Source: CAYTBN01 sp964436045
GTDB lineage: Bacteria > Myxococcota_A > UBA796 > UBA9615 > CAYRNR01
Assembly: GCA_964436045.1 (NCBI GenBank)
Contig: CAYTBN010000034.1
Location: forward strand, 1-64,000
Length of the DNA stretch: 64,000 nucleotides
Reading direction: 5' to 3'
Under the pieces are notes generated by a model. It had not been told where the DNA came from, ran no database searches, and saw only the letters and a list, made by a program, of their open reading frames with translations. A program made the translations under genes and the position numbers. How positions within the stretch are numbered: position 1 is the first letter of the stretch; each line of letters begins with the position of its first letter. This document shows positions 27,398-36,644 of the stretch, piece after piece.

Positions 27398-28723
27398 TCA
27401 GCCCCGCCGTCGGCGCAGGGCGACGGCGGTCAACAGGAGCGTCGGGATCAGGGCGGCGCCGATGCCGTCGCCGCGGTGGGCGGTCCCGCACTCACACCCC
27501 GGCTGCGATTCGCTCAGGGGCACGCCGGAACCCGGATCGTCAGCGGAGGGATCGTCGGTCGTGTCGTCATCCCCGGGGTTGTCCGAGGGATCGACCGTCA
27601 GCAGCAGCTCGTCGAAGGTCACGCCGTCGGTGTCGCGGGCCGAGAAGCGGATCGTCTCGTGGTCCACCTCGACCATCACGTAGTGGTTGAGCGCATCGTT
27701 GTACTCCACCGTGTGTGGGTCGTCGGTGGGCTCGCCGATGGTGTACAGGGGCGCGCCGCCCCCTCCGGTGATGATGTAGGCTAGCTCGTTTCCCGAGAAC
27801 CCGCGCTCGTAGTAGTGGTCGTGGCCGGACAGGATCGCGCGCACGCCGTACTGCTCGAACATGGGCAGCAGGTAGCGCATGTGAGCGCTGCCCGTGCGGC
27901 CGGACTTGGAGCTGTAGGGCCCCACGTGGGCGAGCACGAACACGTGTTCGATCGCGGGGTTGGACACCGTGTCCGCCAGGTCCGCTTCCAGCCAGGCCAG
28001 CTGGTCCTCGTCGAAGCAGATGTCGATCAGCGTCTCGTCGTAGACGCAGGCCAGCACCATGTTCACGTAACCGTCCAGGATCACGAAGTGGGCGTTGCCC
28101 AGGTCGAAGGAGTAGTACAGCTCCACGTCGGGCAGGGCGAAGGCCCCCTCGTACTCGACCGCCGCTCCCCCCGACTCGTCGTGGTTGCCCACCACCGGGT
28201 ACAGGGGCACCTCGTCGATCACCGGGCCCTCGATCTCGAAGAAGGTGTCCCAGTCGGTCAGGTCGTCCCCCCGCGAGACCAGGTCGCCCGTGTTGAGCAG
28301 CGCGGCGAAGTCCTCCAGCGCGATGGCCGCCATCACCTCCCGGTGGGCGTCGTGGTCCGAGCGCGTGTCGCCGAACACTACGAAGCGGAACGGCTCGCCC
28401 TCCGGCGGCGCCGTGGTCAACGTGTGGCCATAGGACAGGGGGACCCCGGCGCTGGCCACCGTGTACTGGTAGGTGGTGTCCGGGAGCAGCTCCTCCAGCG
28501 TGATCTCGTGCTGCGTCTGGGCCGCCAGTCCGGACGCGCTGCCCTCCAGTGCCGCGTCGGTGCCATACCGGACCTCGCCCTGGCAGGACTCGTCGGTCTC
28601 GAACACCACGATCGCCGAAGTGGGCGTGACCTGCTGCAGATAGGGTCCGCGGAGCAGCTCCACCGCCTGGGCGGGGACCGCCGTCAGCGCGAGCAGGATC
28701 ACGGCCAGGATGCAGGTTCGCAT
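27398..28723 (-). CDS. Purple-acid-phosphatase-like metallophosphoesterase with C-terminal anchor
   Basis: 441 residues. A signal peptide (to about residue 20) is followed by a fibronectin-III-like domain (~22-105), then a calcineurin-type phosphoesterase with FGDTRSD, NTGDLVSRG, GNHDE, LAHVGPYSS and GHDHYYER supplying the two-metal site. A linker of GDDDTTDDPS type precedes GCECG, a hydrophobic helix and RRRRG, like a MYXO-CTERM sorting tail. It should be a surface-attached phosphatase or phosphodiesterase. Convergent with the radical-SAM pair, five bases apart. Confidence 0.82.
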   Translation of the reverse strand: MRTCILAVILLALTAVPAQAVELLRGPYLQQVTPTSAIVVFETDESCQGEVRYGTDAALEGSASGLAAQTQHEITLEELLPDTTYQYTVASAGVPLSYGHTLTTAPPEGEPFRFVVFGDTRSDHDAHREVMAAIALEDFAALLNTGDLVSRGDDLTDWDTFFEIEGPVIDEVPLYPVVGNHDESGGAAVEYEGAFALPDVELYYSFDLGNAHFVILDGYVNMVLACVYDETLIDICFDEDQLAWLEADLADTVSNPAIEHVFVLAHVGPYSSKSGRTGSAHMRYLLPMFEQYGVRAILSGHDHYYERGFSGNELAYIITGGGGAPLYTIGEPTDDPHTVEYNDALNHYVMVEVDHETIRFSARDTDGVTFDELLLTVDPSDNPGDDDTTDDPSADDPGSGVPLSESQPGCECGTAHRGDGIGAALIPTLLLTAVALRRRRG

Positions 28724-28865
28724 GGGGTCTGTCGCGGTCTCCTCCCTGGTCCCTAACCTATGCGTTCAGCGCCGGATGTCCAAGCCGGCACTCACGGGGA
28801 TCGCGGCTTCAACCGCCCCCGGAGCGTGTCGCCACAGCAGCCCAGCACGCCAATGAAGCCGCTCC

Positions 28866-28893
28866 CACTCCCCCTCCCCCTCCCCCTCCCCCT
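28866..28893. repeat. (CTCCCC)n microsatellite
   Basis: About four to five tandem copies of a six-base C/T unit with no coding frame across it. A slippage-prone tract. Confidence 0.6.
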
Positions 28894-28911
28894 CTTTCCG
28901 ACCGACCTTCC

Positions 28912-29078
28912 ATCTCGTCGTAGGCCGGGTGGGCGGGCGGGGCGCAGTCCCGGCCGTCCAAGCGGGGGTGGAGCTTGTGGTCGGGCCATCGAGAACGCCT
29001 CAGGACGAGCAGGTAGAAAAGATGGGGGATTCCTCACGTCCAGACCGCGTCGCCCGTCCACAAATCCACGCCCGCGGC
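28912..29078 (+). repeat. REP-like repeat, left arm of an inverted pair
   Basis: Headed by TCGTCGTAG (GTAG at 28920-28923), then GGGTGGGCGGGCGGGG, CGGCCGTCCAAG, GCTTGTGG and, further on, GTCGCCCGTCCACAAA. The same blocks occur in the same order on the other strand at 29215-29382. GTAG heads are typical of the REP sequences mobilised by RAYT transposases, one of which lies next door. Confidence 0.6.
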
Positions 29079-29112
29079 GCGGCTCCCCGTGCCGGGTAAG
29101 AAGGGCCTTCCC

Positions 29113-29128
29113 ACGAACACGTGTTCGT
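29113..29128. repeat. Perfect 16-bp palindrome ACGAACACGTGTTCGT
   Basis: Self-complementary over all 16 bases, within the spacer of the REP-like pair. It could be a protein-binding site or part of the element. Confidence 0.5.
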
Positions 29129-29214
29129 CCTCGCGACGCTGGCCATCGGCGCCCTGCCTCGATCGACCGCTGAGTTGTCATCCGCTGCAGCCGACTCCCG
29201 GCCAGGAAGGTGCC

Positions 29215-29382
29215 GCCCATGTGGGTTTGTGGACGGGCGACACCGTGCAGCGGGGATGGTGGCTGCGGTGTTCAGCGACCGGCCAGGGCTCGGCGGTACC
29301 CGAAGGCCCGCCCACAAGCCCCACATGGACTTGGACGGCCGGGCCTGCGCCCCGCCCGCCCACACCTACTACGACGAAGAGA
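29215..29382 (-). repeat. REP-like repeat, right arm of an inverted pair
   Basis: Reverse-strand copy of the left arm: read on the minus strand, TCGTCGTAG is followed by GTGTGGGCGGGCGGGG, CGGCCGTCCAAG, GCTTGTGG and GTCGCCCGTCCACAAA. The two arms point towards each other around position ~29147, as in REPIN-type pairs but with an unusually long spacer. Confidence 0.6.
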
Positions 29383-29465
29383 TTTGGGTATCGGAGACGT
29401 GGGAGAGGAGTGAAGGATGGCCGACACTCCTGCACCGAGAACCATCTGCCGTCCAACGTCCACGA

Positions 29466-30362
29466 TCAGAGAAGTTTCCACCCCGATGGTCGACCATCTC
29501 CCTCCAGCTTTCGGTGTAAGCGAAACTCGGATCCGGATGGTTCCGGGATGAGGAGGCGTGAGTCCGAAAGGCAGAGTATGGCTGCCCGGAACGCGCCGGG
29601 ATCGACGCCGCGATCGGCTGCCAGATCGACCGCCCGCCGAGAGGTTCCGCACATCTCCGCCAGCCGGGCGCGGTCGGACCATCCTTGCCTGCGCGCAAGG
29701 GCGACGAAGAGCGCCCTCGCCACCCCACGTCGCCGGATGTTTGCCCTCCTGCACCGCATCGCAGCCGCCACAGCGTCCGCGATCCTCCCCAGCGTGTGCG
29801 TTGGCAGCACGGTGGCGGACCGCGATGGCTCCGCCGCGGTTACGGCTCCGGGCACTGGAGTCCCACCGGGCGACACGGTGAAGTCCGACGACACGTAGCG
29901 ATGCCAATCGTCCGCCGACCGCCATCTCCCCGGCCCGAGCCGGACCGCGATCCTGTCAGCGTCCGTCCAAGGATCGACCACGGCCCCCATCACCTCCCTG
30001 TGTGTACTCCAAACCCACTCCAGCGGATCCGGGGCCAGCTGCGCCCGGCACGGATTCAGCGCCACGTACCGCATCGCCCGCTCCAGCTTCGACTCCCGGA
30101 CCCGGTCCGGCTCCGGCACCGCCTGCCACACCCCCTTCCCCATCCCGTAGGTCGCGCGCGATACCGCGTGCCCCATCGCCCGCCTCGCCTCGTGCGCTGC
30201 CAAGCTCTCGTCGATCACGTGAACGTGGTCCGGCATCAAGCCCGCCGCCAGTGCCCCCGGAAACGCTCGCCGCAACACCCCCCACACCCGCGCCGCCAGC
30301 TCCCAATCCGTCAGGTCCACCCTGCTCCGCGCCGTCTTCGCCACCAGGTGCCAGATCGCCAT
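29466..30362 (-). CDS. REP-associated tyrosine transposase (RAYT) with DnaA-C-like tail
   Basis: 298 residues. The HUH motif is LMPDHVHVI and the catalytic Tyr lies in RYVALNPCRA, both as in the IS200-like Y1 family. Residues ~205-275 resemble the DnaA C-terminal DNA-binding domain (ARALFVALARRQGWSDRARLAEMCGTSRRAV), a fusion found in some RAYTs. The ATG at 30362 has GGGGAGGT just upstream. The longer frame would run into tRNA-Pro and is rejected. RAYTs process and spread REP sequences at GTAG sites; matching repeats lie directly downstream. They are usually domesticated, single-copy genes. Confidence 0.85.
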   Translation of the reverse strand: MAIWHLVAKTARSRVDLTDWELAARVWGVLRRAFPGALAAGLMPDHVHVIDESLAAHEARRAMGHAVSRATYGMGKGVWQAVPEPDRVRESKLERAMRYVALNPCRAQLAPDPLEWVWSTHREVMGAVVDPWTDADRIAVRLGPGRWRSADDWHRYVSSDFTVSPGGTPVPGAVTAAEPSRSATVLPTHTLGRIADAVAAAMRCRRANIRRRGVARALFVALARRQGWSDRARLAEMCGTSRRAVDLAADRGVDPGAFRAAILCLSDSRLLIPEPSGSEFRLHRKLEGDGRPSGWKLL

Positions 30363-30532
30363 CGCCACCTCCCCGCCCCCTGCCAGAGCAAGGCCTGTGC
30401 CGATGTCGTGAACCGCAGACTGCGAGCCCCCGCCGGCCACTGCACCGTCCGGATCCCGGACCCCCGGCCGGAATCCGGACACCCCCCGTCCTTGATCGGC
30501 CCCCCCCCTCCGTGCTAATCCACCCTCCCCCT

Positions 30533-30609
30533 CGGGGCGTAGCGCAGCCTGGTAGCGCACCTGCTTTGGGAGCAGGGAGCCGGCGGTTCAAATCCGCCCG
30601 CCCCGACCA
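30533..30609 (+). tRNA. tRNA-Pro (TGG anticodon)
   Basis: Full cloverleaf with acceptor CGGGGCG / CGCCCCG, anticodon stem CCTGC / GCAGG with loop TTTGGGA (anticodon TGG, 30567-30569), T arm GGCGG-TTCAAAT-CCGCC and encoded CCA (30607-30609). It lies between the RAYT gene and the peptidase gene. No attachment-site duplication of its 3' end was noticed in the window. Confidence 0.97.
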
Positions 30610-30806
30610 TCCAGCCCAAGCCCTGTCCCCGGATGTTCAGCGGCTATCTTCGTTTTCACAGCTGGCGCGTCCCATCGATGGATTGCGCTGTCGGCCTGGC
30701 CACCATCGAGGGGAAGCGCTATTGATGATCCATCGAGCGTGCCGTTCGCGCGGCGAGTTCGGAGAGCTGACCAACCCCGTACCCGCCATCGAGAGTAGAC
30801 GCCCCC

Positions 30807-32981
30807 ATGCCCGTACCCATGCCCGCACGCATCGCGATCCTGTCGAGCCTGATCCTCGTGCTCTCCTGCGCTCACACCCGGACCGAGCCGCCCCAGGCCG
30901 CCGTGGAGGCATCATCCGTGGACTCCGAATCAAGCCCCATCCATCCCCTGCTCGCACCGTGGACGGGCCCCCAAGGTGGGGTGCCAGCCTTCGACCGGAT
31001 GGAGCTGGGCGCCCTCGAGGCGGCCCTGGTCGAGGGCATGGCATTGCACCTCGAAGAGGTGGAGGAGATCGCCGGCAACTCCGACCCGCCGACCTTCGAC
31101 AACACCATCGTGGCCATGGAGCGCTCGGGCCGCCCGCTGGAGCGGTCCATGGTGTTCTACGGGATCTGGAGCAGCAACCTGTCGACCCCGGAGTTCCGGG
31201 CGCTGCAGCAGGAACTGGCCCCGCGAATCTCGGCCTACCACACCCGGATCATCCAGAATGGCGCGCTGTTCGCCCGCGTCGCGGCGGTCCACGAAGGCGA
31301 GGAGCTGCAGCAGCTTGGCCCGGAGGAGTGGCGCCTGGTCCAGCTGGTGTACGACCGCTTCGCTCGCCAGGGCGCGCAGCTGACGGGGACCGATAAGGAA
31401 CGGTACGCCGACATCCAGCGCCGCCTCGCCGAGCTGCACACGACGTTCGCCAACAACGTGCTGGCCGACGAGGAGGGTTACGTCCAGTACCTCACGGCAG
31501 ACCAGCTCGACGGGTTGCCGGCCTCCCTCGTCACGGCCGCGGCGGCGGCCGCCGCCGAGCGGGGGCGCGACGGGGAGTACGCCGTGACCAACACGCGCTC
31601 CTCGGCGATGCCGTTCCTCACCTTCTCGGACCACCGCGACCTGCGCGAACAGGTGTGGCGCTGCTACTACGACCGCGGCGACCACGGCGACGAGCGCGAC
31701 AACAACCCGATCATCGCGGAGATCCTCCAGCTCCGGGACGAGCGGTCCGCGCTGCTGGGCTACGACACCTTCGCCCACTGGCGCCTCGAGGACCGCATGG
31801 CCGGGACGCCCGAGCAGGCCATGGCCCTGATGGAGACCCTGTGGCCGCTGGCCACCGCGACGGTGAGCCGGGAGGTCGCCGACATGCAGGCCCTCGCGGA
31901 CGGGGAAGGGGCCGAGATCCAGATCGAGCCGTGGGATTACCGCTATTACGCGGAGCGCGTGCGCAGGGATCGTTACGAGTTGGATTCCGACGAGGTGCAG
32001 CAGTACCTGCAGCTCGACGAGCTGCGAGAGGCCATGTTCATGGTGGCGGGGGAGCTCTTCGGCTTCCGGTTCGCGGAGGTGACCGACGGCTCCGTGCCGG
32101 TCTACCACGAGGACGTGCGGGTCTGGGAGGTCACCGACCACGGCTCTGGCGAGGCCGTGGGCCTGTGGTACTTCGATCCCTTCGCCCGGCAGGGCAAGCG
32201 CTCCGGTGCATGGGCCTCGAGCTATCGTGGGCACACGACCGTCCACGGCCCCGAGACCGTGCTGGCCTCCAACAATTGCAACTTCGTCGAGGCGCCCGCG
32301 GGAGCGCCCGTGCTGATCTCGTGGGACGACGCCATCACGCTGTTCCACGAGTTCGGCCACGCGCTGCACTACCTGTCGTCCGAGGTGGATTACCCTACGC
32401 TCAACGGCGGCGTCCGCGACTACACCGAGATGCAGTCCCAGCTGCTGGAGCGCTGGCTGACCACGGACCGGGTCATCGATCACTACCTGGTTCACGCCGA
32501 GACCGGCGAACCCATGCCCGCCGAGATAGTCGACAAGCTCCTGCAGGCCGCCAACTTCAACCAGGGTTTTGCGGTCACCGAGTACCTGGCCAGCGCCATC
32601 ATGGACATGCGGTACCACACCGCGGATCCCGCGGACCTGGACCCGGACCGCTTCGAGCGCGAGCGCCTCGCGGAGCTGGGCATGCCCGCCCAGATCGTGA
32701 TGCGCCACCGGTCGCCCCATTTCGGCCACATCTTCTCCGGCGAGGGGTACGCGGCGGGCTACTACGGCTACCTGTGGGCCGACGTGCTCTCCGCCGACGC
32801 CGCCGAGGCCTTCGCCGAGGCCCCCGGGGGGTACTACGACCCGGAGCTGGCGGCCCGGCTCGTCGAGATCCTCTTCGCCCCGCGCAACGCCATCGATCCC
32901 GCCGAGGCCTACCGCACCTTCCGCGGCCGCGATGCGCCCCTCGACGCGTACCTGCGGTACCGAGGTTTCGCCGCGGAGTGA
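30807..32981 (+). CDS. dcp: M3-family peptidyl-dipeptidase, lipoprotein
   Basis: 724 residues. N-terminal signal ending in VLSC predicts a lipid anchor, unusual for Dcp, which is often cytosolic or periplasmic. The zinc motif HEFGH spans residues 514-518, with the third ligand Glu expected in the DYTEMQSQLLE stretch downstream, and the M3 C-terminal substrate segment RHRSPHFGHIFSGEGYAAGYYGY is complete. It would trim dipeptides from peptides outside the inner membrane. ATG 30807 or 30819 are both possible; neither has a clear ribosome site. The next large peptidase gene is convergent with it. Confidence 0.88.
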   Translation: MPVPMPARIAILSSLILVLSCAHTRTEPPQAAVEASSVDSESSPIHPLLAPWTGPQGGVPAFDRMELGALEAALVEGMALHLEEVEEIAGNSDPPTFDNTIVAMERSGRPLERSMVFYGIWSSNLSTPEFRALQQELAPRISAYHTRIIQNGALFARVAAVHEGEELQQLGPEEWRLVQLVYDRFARQGAQLTGTDKERYADIQRRLAELHTTFANNVLADEEGYVQYLTADQLDGLPASLVTAAAAAAAERGRDGEYAVTNTRSSAMPFLTFSDHRDLREQVWRCYYDRGDHGDERDNNPIIAEILQLRDERSALLGYDTFAHWRLEDRMAGTPEQAMALMETLWPLATATVSREVADMQALADGEGAEIQIEPWDYRYYAERVRRDRYELDSDEVQQYLQLDELREAMFMVAGELFGFRFAEVTDGSVPVYHEDVRVWEVTDHGSGEAVGLWYFDPFARQGKRSGAWASSYRGHTTVHGPETVLASNNCNFVEAPAGAPVLISWDDAITLFHEFGHALHYLSSEVDYPTLNGGVRDYTEMQSQLLERWLTTDRVIDHYLVHAETGEPMPAEIVDKLLQAANFNQGFAVTEYLASAIMDMRYHTADPADLDPDRFERERLAELGMPAQIVMRHRSPHFGHIFSGEGYAAGYYGYLWADVLSADAAEAFAEAPGGYYDPELAARLVEILFAPRNAIDPAEAYRTFRGRDAPLDAYLRYRGFAAE

Positions 32982-32983
32982 CC

Positions 32984-33085
32984 ATGAACCCGTTCGGTAC
33001 ACCCAAGGCCGAGATCCGGGAGGCCATCGCCATCCTCGAGCGGGCCCGCGACCTGCATGACCCGCAGGCGCCGACGACGAAGTGA
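32984..33085 (+). CDS. Possible 33-residue peptide downstream of dcp
   Basis: ATG at 32984, GGAG five bases before it, three bases after the dcp stop, in coupling distance. The peptide starts MNPFGTPKAEIREAIAILERAR and is helical and charged. No family recognised. It may be chance or the start of a truncated gene. Confidence 0.3.
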   Translation: MNPFGTPKAEIREAIAILERARDLHDPQAPTTK

Positions 33086-33101
33086 GCGCCCCGGTGCGCG
33101 G

Positions 33102-35510
33102 CTATTCCTCGCGCTTCAGGTACTCGTCGAACCACCGGAGCTGTTCCCAGAGCACGTGCTCGATGCTCTGTCGGGCGCGGTAGCCGTGATCCTCGTGGGG
33201 CAGGAGCACGAGCCGGGTGGTGCCGCCCGATCCCCGCACGGCCTCGAACAGCACCTCGGACTGATGGGTCCGGGTGCCCGGATTGGCGTCCTCGGCCCCG
33301 TGGATCAGGAGCATGGGTTCGTCGATCTGGTCGGCGAAGAAGGTCGGGGAGAGTGCGACGTAGACCTCGCGGGCCTCGAAGAGTGAGCGGCGCTCCGACT
33401 GGAAGCCAAAGGGCTGCACGGTCTTGTTGTACGAGCCGCTGCGGGCGATGCCGGCCGCGAAGAGGTCGGTGTGGGCCAGGAGGTTGGCCACCATCAGCCC
33501 GCCGTGGCTGTGGCCCACCACGCCGATGCGCTCGGGATCGGCCACGCCGAGCTCCACCGCCTTGGCCACGGCCGCCTCGGCGTCGGCCACGAGCTGGGGC
33601 ACGAAGGTGTCGTAGGTGCTCTCGGGATCGCCGATCATCGGCATGGCGGCGCGGTCCAGCACGGCATATCCCCGCAGCAAGAAGAAGCGGTGCGAGGATC
33701 CGTAGAAGCGGTCGAAGCGCTGGGCCGAGCCGCGCACCTGCCCGGCCGTCGAGGCGTCGGAGTACTCCGAGGGGTAGGCATAGAGCACCGTGGGCAGGGG
33801 CTCCCCGTCCTGGTGGTCCGGGGGCAGATAGAGGGTGAAGCTCAGGGGCACTCCATCGTCGCGCTCGTAACGGACGATGCGCTTGTCGATCTTCCTCAGC
33901 TGCGGGGTGGGGTCCTCGAAGGCGGTGATGGGTCGACGGTCGCGGGCGCGGGAGGCCTCGCCGTCCGCCGCCTCCACCTCGTCGCCCAGGGTCAGGAGGT
34001 GGTAGTTGGGCACGTCCACTGCCGACTCGGAGCGGAGGATGAAGCTGTCCTCGTCGGCGCCGAAGTCCACGATGTACTCGTAGCGTTCGGGATCGCAGCG
34101 GAAGAGCCGGGTGACCTCGCCGCTCTCCAGGGAGCGCAGATCCAGGAAGGGCCTGTCCCCCTCGTCGGTGCCGCCGCTGCCGCGGAAGTAGACCGCGTCG
34201 CCGCGCTGGCGCAACACCCACTCCCCGCTGGGGAGCTGGCGATGCATGGGCGAGCCGGGGGATCCGTAGCGGTCATTCTCGTCGATGTCGTACCAGAGCT
34301 CCGCGTCCCCCGTGTCCACGTCCACCAGCCAGGTGTAGCGCCACCGCTTGATGCGCTCTCGCTCGGTGAGGACCAGGGGTCCGTCTTCGGTCCAGCCGTA
34401 GCGCCAGGAGCGGATACGGTGCTCGGCCCGGTAGACCTCCTCTGCGTCGCCGCGGAAAGGGGCTTTCAAGCGCATGAGTCGGTCGCGGTGGGGCACCTCG
34501 GCCATCGGATCGCCGCCGTCCAGGGCTTCGACCCAGAACAGCGTGTGGGGGGCGGTGGGTCGCCACGAGATGCCCCGCGGCCCCTCGTGCACGCCATGGA
34601 CCGGCACCTGGTCGAGCAAGGGGGAGCGGTGGACGGTGGCCTGGAGCTTGCCCTTCTTCGTCCACACCTCCACCTCGGAGGGGAAGCGCCACCAGGGCAC
34701 CTCGTGGGAGAGCTCGCCGGTGAGGCGCTCCACAAGGAGGTACTTCCCGTCGGGTGAGACGTCGGTGGTGGCGTACAGGGCGGGCGCGCCGAGCACGTCG
34801 ACCTTGCCCTTCTCGGGATCGATCACCACGAGCTCGGACGTGGCGAAGTAGCCGAAGAGCTCGTCGTCGTGCGCGGTGGAGAGGAGGTTGCGGGCCTCGT
34901 AGGTGGAGCGGGCCGAGGCCCCGGAGCCCTCGAGGATCTCGGGCCCTGCCGGGAAGGGTGGGGGCTCCGGAGCGTCGCCGCGCGCGGGGATCCGCCGCAC
35001 CAGCAGGCGTTGCTGGTCGGGCATCCACTGAGCGGCCGAGCCCAGAAGCGGGTTGAGGGCCACGCCTTCGATCTCGCGCAGCTCGCCGTCCACCGTGCCC
35101 ACCCACAGGCCCAGGTGGTCGGCGTGCTCCACCTCGAGGGCGAAGCGCTCGCCGCCCACGGTCCACGCCACGTCGAGGAGTTCCACGTCGTCGGGGAGCC
35201 CGAGGGGCATCTCGGCGCCGTCCGCCACCCGGAGCAGGCGCGGGGATGCGGCGCCCTGGTTGCCGTGAAACCCGTTCACCGTGGGATCGACTCGCATGCC
35301 CGCCAGCTCGTGCATGGGCTCCGCCAGCTCGGCCAGGTCCGGGTACGAGACCGGGTCGGCCAGGAGCAGGTGCTGCCCCCCGGGGGCGGTCCACACCCAG
35401 GGGAGACGGGGGGCGTGGAGGACGTCGAGGACCTCCTGGGGGGGCTGCTGCCACTCGCCGGCAGAAACGGGCAGGGCCGGGAGCAGGGCGAGGAGCAGGG
35501 CGAACGCCAT
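33102..35510 (-). CDS. S9-family prolyl-oligopeptidase-like serine peptidase, secreted
   Basis: About 802 residues from the ATG at 35510, which begins a normal signal peptide (MAFALLLALLPALPVSAG). Residues ~30-560 form a beta-propeller, and the rest an alpha/beta-hydrolase with Ser668 in GHSHGG, Asp741 in HGAEDANPG and His775 in HEDHGYR. It would cleave oligopeptides in the periplasm, complementing the Dcp-type peptidase encoded convergently. The frame remains open upstream into a lipoprotein leader (35643-35813), but the joining 40 residues look non-coding, so the inner start is preferred. No Shine-Dalgarno sequence is seen at 35510. Confidence 0.85.
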   Translation of the reverse strand: MAFALLLALLPALPVSAGEWQQPPQEVLDVLHAPRLPWVWTAPGGQHLLLADPVSYPDLAELAEPMHELAGMRVDPTVNGFHGNQGAASPRLLRVADGAEMPLGLPDDVELLDVAWTVGGERFALEVEHADHLGLWVGTVDGELREIEGVALNPLLGSAAQWMPDQQRLLVRRIPARGDAPEPPPFPAGPEILEGSGASARSTYEARNLLSTAHDDELFGYFATSELVVIDPEKGKVDVLGAPALYATTDVSPDGKYLLVERLTGELSHEVPWWRFPSEVEVWTKKGKLQATVHRSPLLDQVPVHGVHEGPRGISWRPTAPHTLFWVEALDGGDPMAEVPHRDRLMRLKAPFRGDAEEVYRAEHRIRSWRYGWTEDGPLVLTERERIKRWRYTWLVDVDTGDAELWYDIDENDRYGSPGSPMHRQLPSGEWVLRQRGDAVYFRGSGGTDEGDRPFLDLRSLESGEVTRLFRCDPERYEYIVDFGADEDSFILRSESAVDVPNYHLLTLGDEVEAADGEASRARDRRPITAFEDPTPQLRKIDKRIVRYERDDGVPLSFTLYLPPDHQDGEPLPTVLYAYPSEYSDASTAGQVRGSAQRFDRFYGSSHRFFLLRGYAVLDRAAMPMIGDPESTYDTFVPQLVADAEAAVAKAVELGVADPERIGVVGHSHGGLMVANLLAHTDLFAAGIARSGSYNKTVQPFGFQSERRSLFEAREVYVALSPTFFADQIDEPMLLIHGAEDANPGTRTHQSEVLFEAVRGSGGTTRLVLLPHEDHGYRARQSIEHVLWEQLRWFDEYLKREE

Positions 35511-35642
35511 GGCGGCGCCCCCGCGGACGGGAGGATGGTGACGCTCCTCTCTCGCAGCGGATTGACCACCCGGCGTGCTGGGTAGGCGTTGCGCATGGTG
35601 CGCGCTCGGGCGTCGATGGGCCCTCATCCGGCGACATAGGTC

Positions 35643-35813
35643 TTCCATGATCCCTCCTGTGGGAGGGAGCATAGCAAGCTCCGGGAGATCCCCGGTGGTG
35701 TCGTCAACTCCCGTGGTGTCGTCGTCCCCGGAGTCGTCATCCACCCTCGGGCACGCGACCAGGAGGGACAGGACGCCGAGAACGGCGGCGAGGCCGAGGT
35801 GTTTCGATCCCAT
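35643..35813 (-). pseudogene. Lipoprotein leader with Asp linker, fused in frame before the S9 peptidase
   Basis: MGSKHLGLAAVLGVLSLLVAC is a complete lipoprotein signal with GGGAG upstream, followed by VDDDSGDDDTTGVDDTTG as in the other surface lipoproteins here. After ~55 residues the frame becomes Arg/His/Pro-rich and unlike protein, but has no stop before the peptidase. It may be the stump of a deleted lipoprotein gene or, less likely, the real start of the peptidase. Confidence 0.45.
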
Positions 35814-35951
35814 CGCGCGAGACTCCCTCTCTGGAGGCTCGCACGGCATGAAGGCGCGGCGTCCCGCCCTCTCTGACCGTGCTCAGGCGATTCCTCCCAC
35901 GCCCGGGTGGCGGCGGGTTGTAGGCTCCGGGCCGGAGCGGGGGCGGCGACG

Positions 35952-36644
35952 ATGAGCCTGACGAACCTGATCACGCGGCCAACCCAACCGGTGGAAGCCG
36001 GCATCCTCTCGGTGCTTCCCGAGGACGAGCGACACACGGCCCGCTACGACAAGATCGCCGGCGTCTACGACACGGTGATCAGTAGCTGGCTGTACAACCG
36101 GCTGGTGTGGGGCAACCCGCCCGCCAACTATGCTGAGTTCGCGTCGATGGGGCTCGAGGGTGCGTCCGGTCCGGTGCTGGATGTGGGATGTGGCTCACTG
36201 GTCTTCACCGCGGGGCCCTATGCCGCGTGCGACCTGCCGATCCTCATGATGGACCTGTCGCTTGGCATGCTGCAAAGAGCGCGGGCGCGGCTGGCCGACC
36301 CCCACCCACGCCTGCTTTTGCAGGGCGATCTCTACGACCTGCCGTTCGCGGACGAGACCTTCGATCGCGTGTTCCAATTCGCGGTCGCCCACCTCTTCGA
36401 GGACAGGAAGCCCGTCTTCCGTGAGCTGCGCAGGGTGCTGCGTCCAGACGGGCGGCTCTTCCTGACCAGCCTCGTCACCGGCACCACCGTGGGCGATCTG
36501 TGGGCCAAGGTACTGCACAAGCGCGGCGAGATGGCCGTACCCTTCGGCGTCGAGCAGCTGGTCGAGGAGCTGGATGCCGTGGATCTGACCTGCGAGTTTC
36601 ACACCCTGGGCAGTGGCGCATACCTCACGGCCCGCCGGTCTTGA
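35952..36644 (+). CDS. Class I SAM-dependent methyltransferase (type 11)
   Basis: 230 residues. Motif I is VLDVGCGSLVFTAGPYA, the acidic SAM ligand follows at MMDLS, then a QGDLYDLPFADETFDRVF motif and the closing RVLRPDGRLFLTS. Substrate unknown. The ATG at 35952 follows GGCGGCGAC rather than a good ribosome site; TAGGCT (35921-35926) could be a -10. The 3' end overlaps the symporter gene by 46 bases. Confidence 0.8.
   Translation: MSLTNLITRPTQPVEAGILSVLPEDERHTARYDKIAGVYDTVISSWLYNRLVWGNPPANYAEFASMGLEGASGPVLDVGCGSLVFTAGPYAACDLPILMMDLSLGMLQRARARLADPHPRLLLQGDLYDLPFADETFDRVFQFAVAHLFEDRKPVFRELRRVLRPDGRLFLTSLVTGTTVGDLWAKVLHKRGEMAVPFGVEQLVEELDAVDLTCEFHTLGSGAYLTARRS

Larger units (their letters stand above)
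28724..29465. other. Gene-free region with REP-like inverted repeats
   Basis: About 740 bases without a credible gene between the phosphatase start and the RAYT stop. It contains a TCCCCC microsatellite, two inverted copies of a GTAG-headed repeat, and a perfect 16-bp palindrome (29113-29128). Confidence 0.55.

Noticed and set aside
30363..30560. Longer RAYT start overlapping tRNA-Pro
   Set aside because: It would read through the tRNA gene; the inner ATG has a good ribosome site and the family N-terminus.
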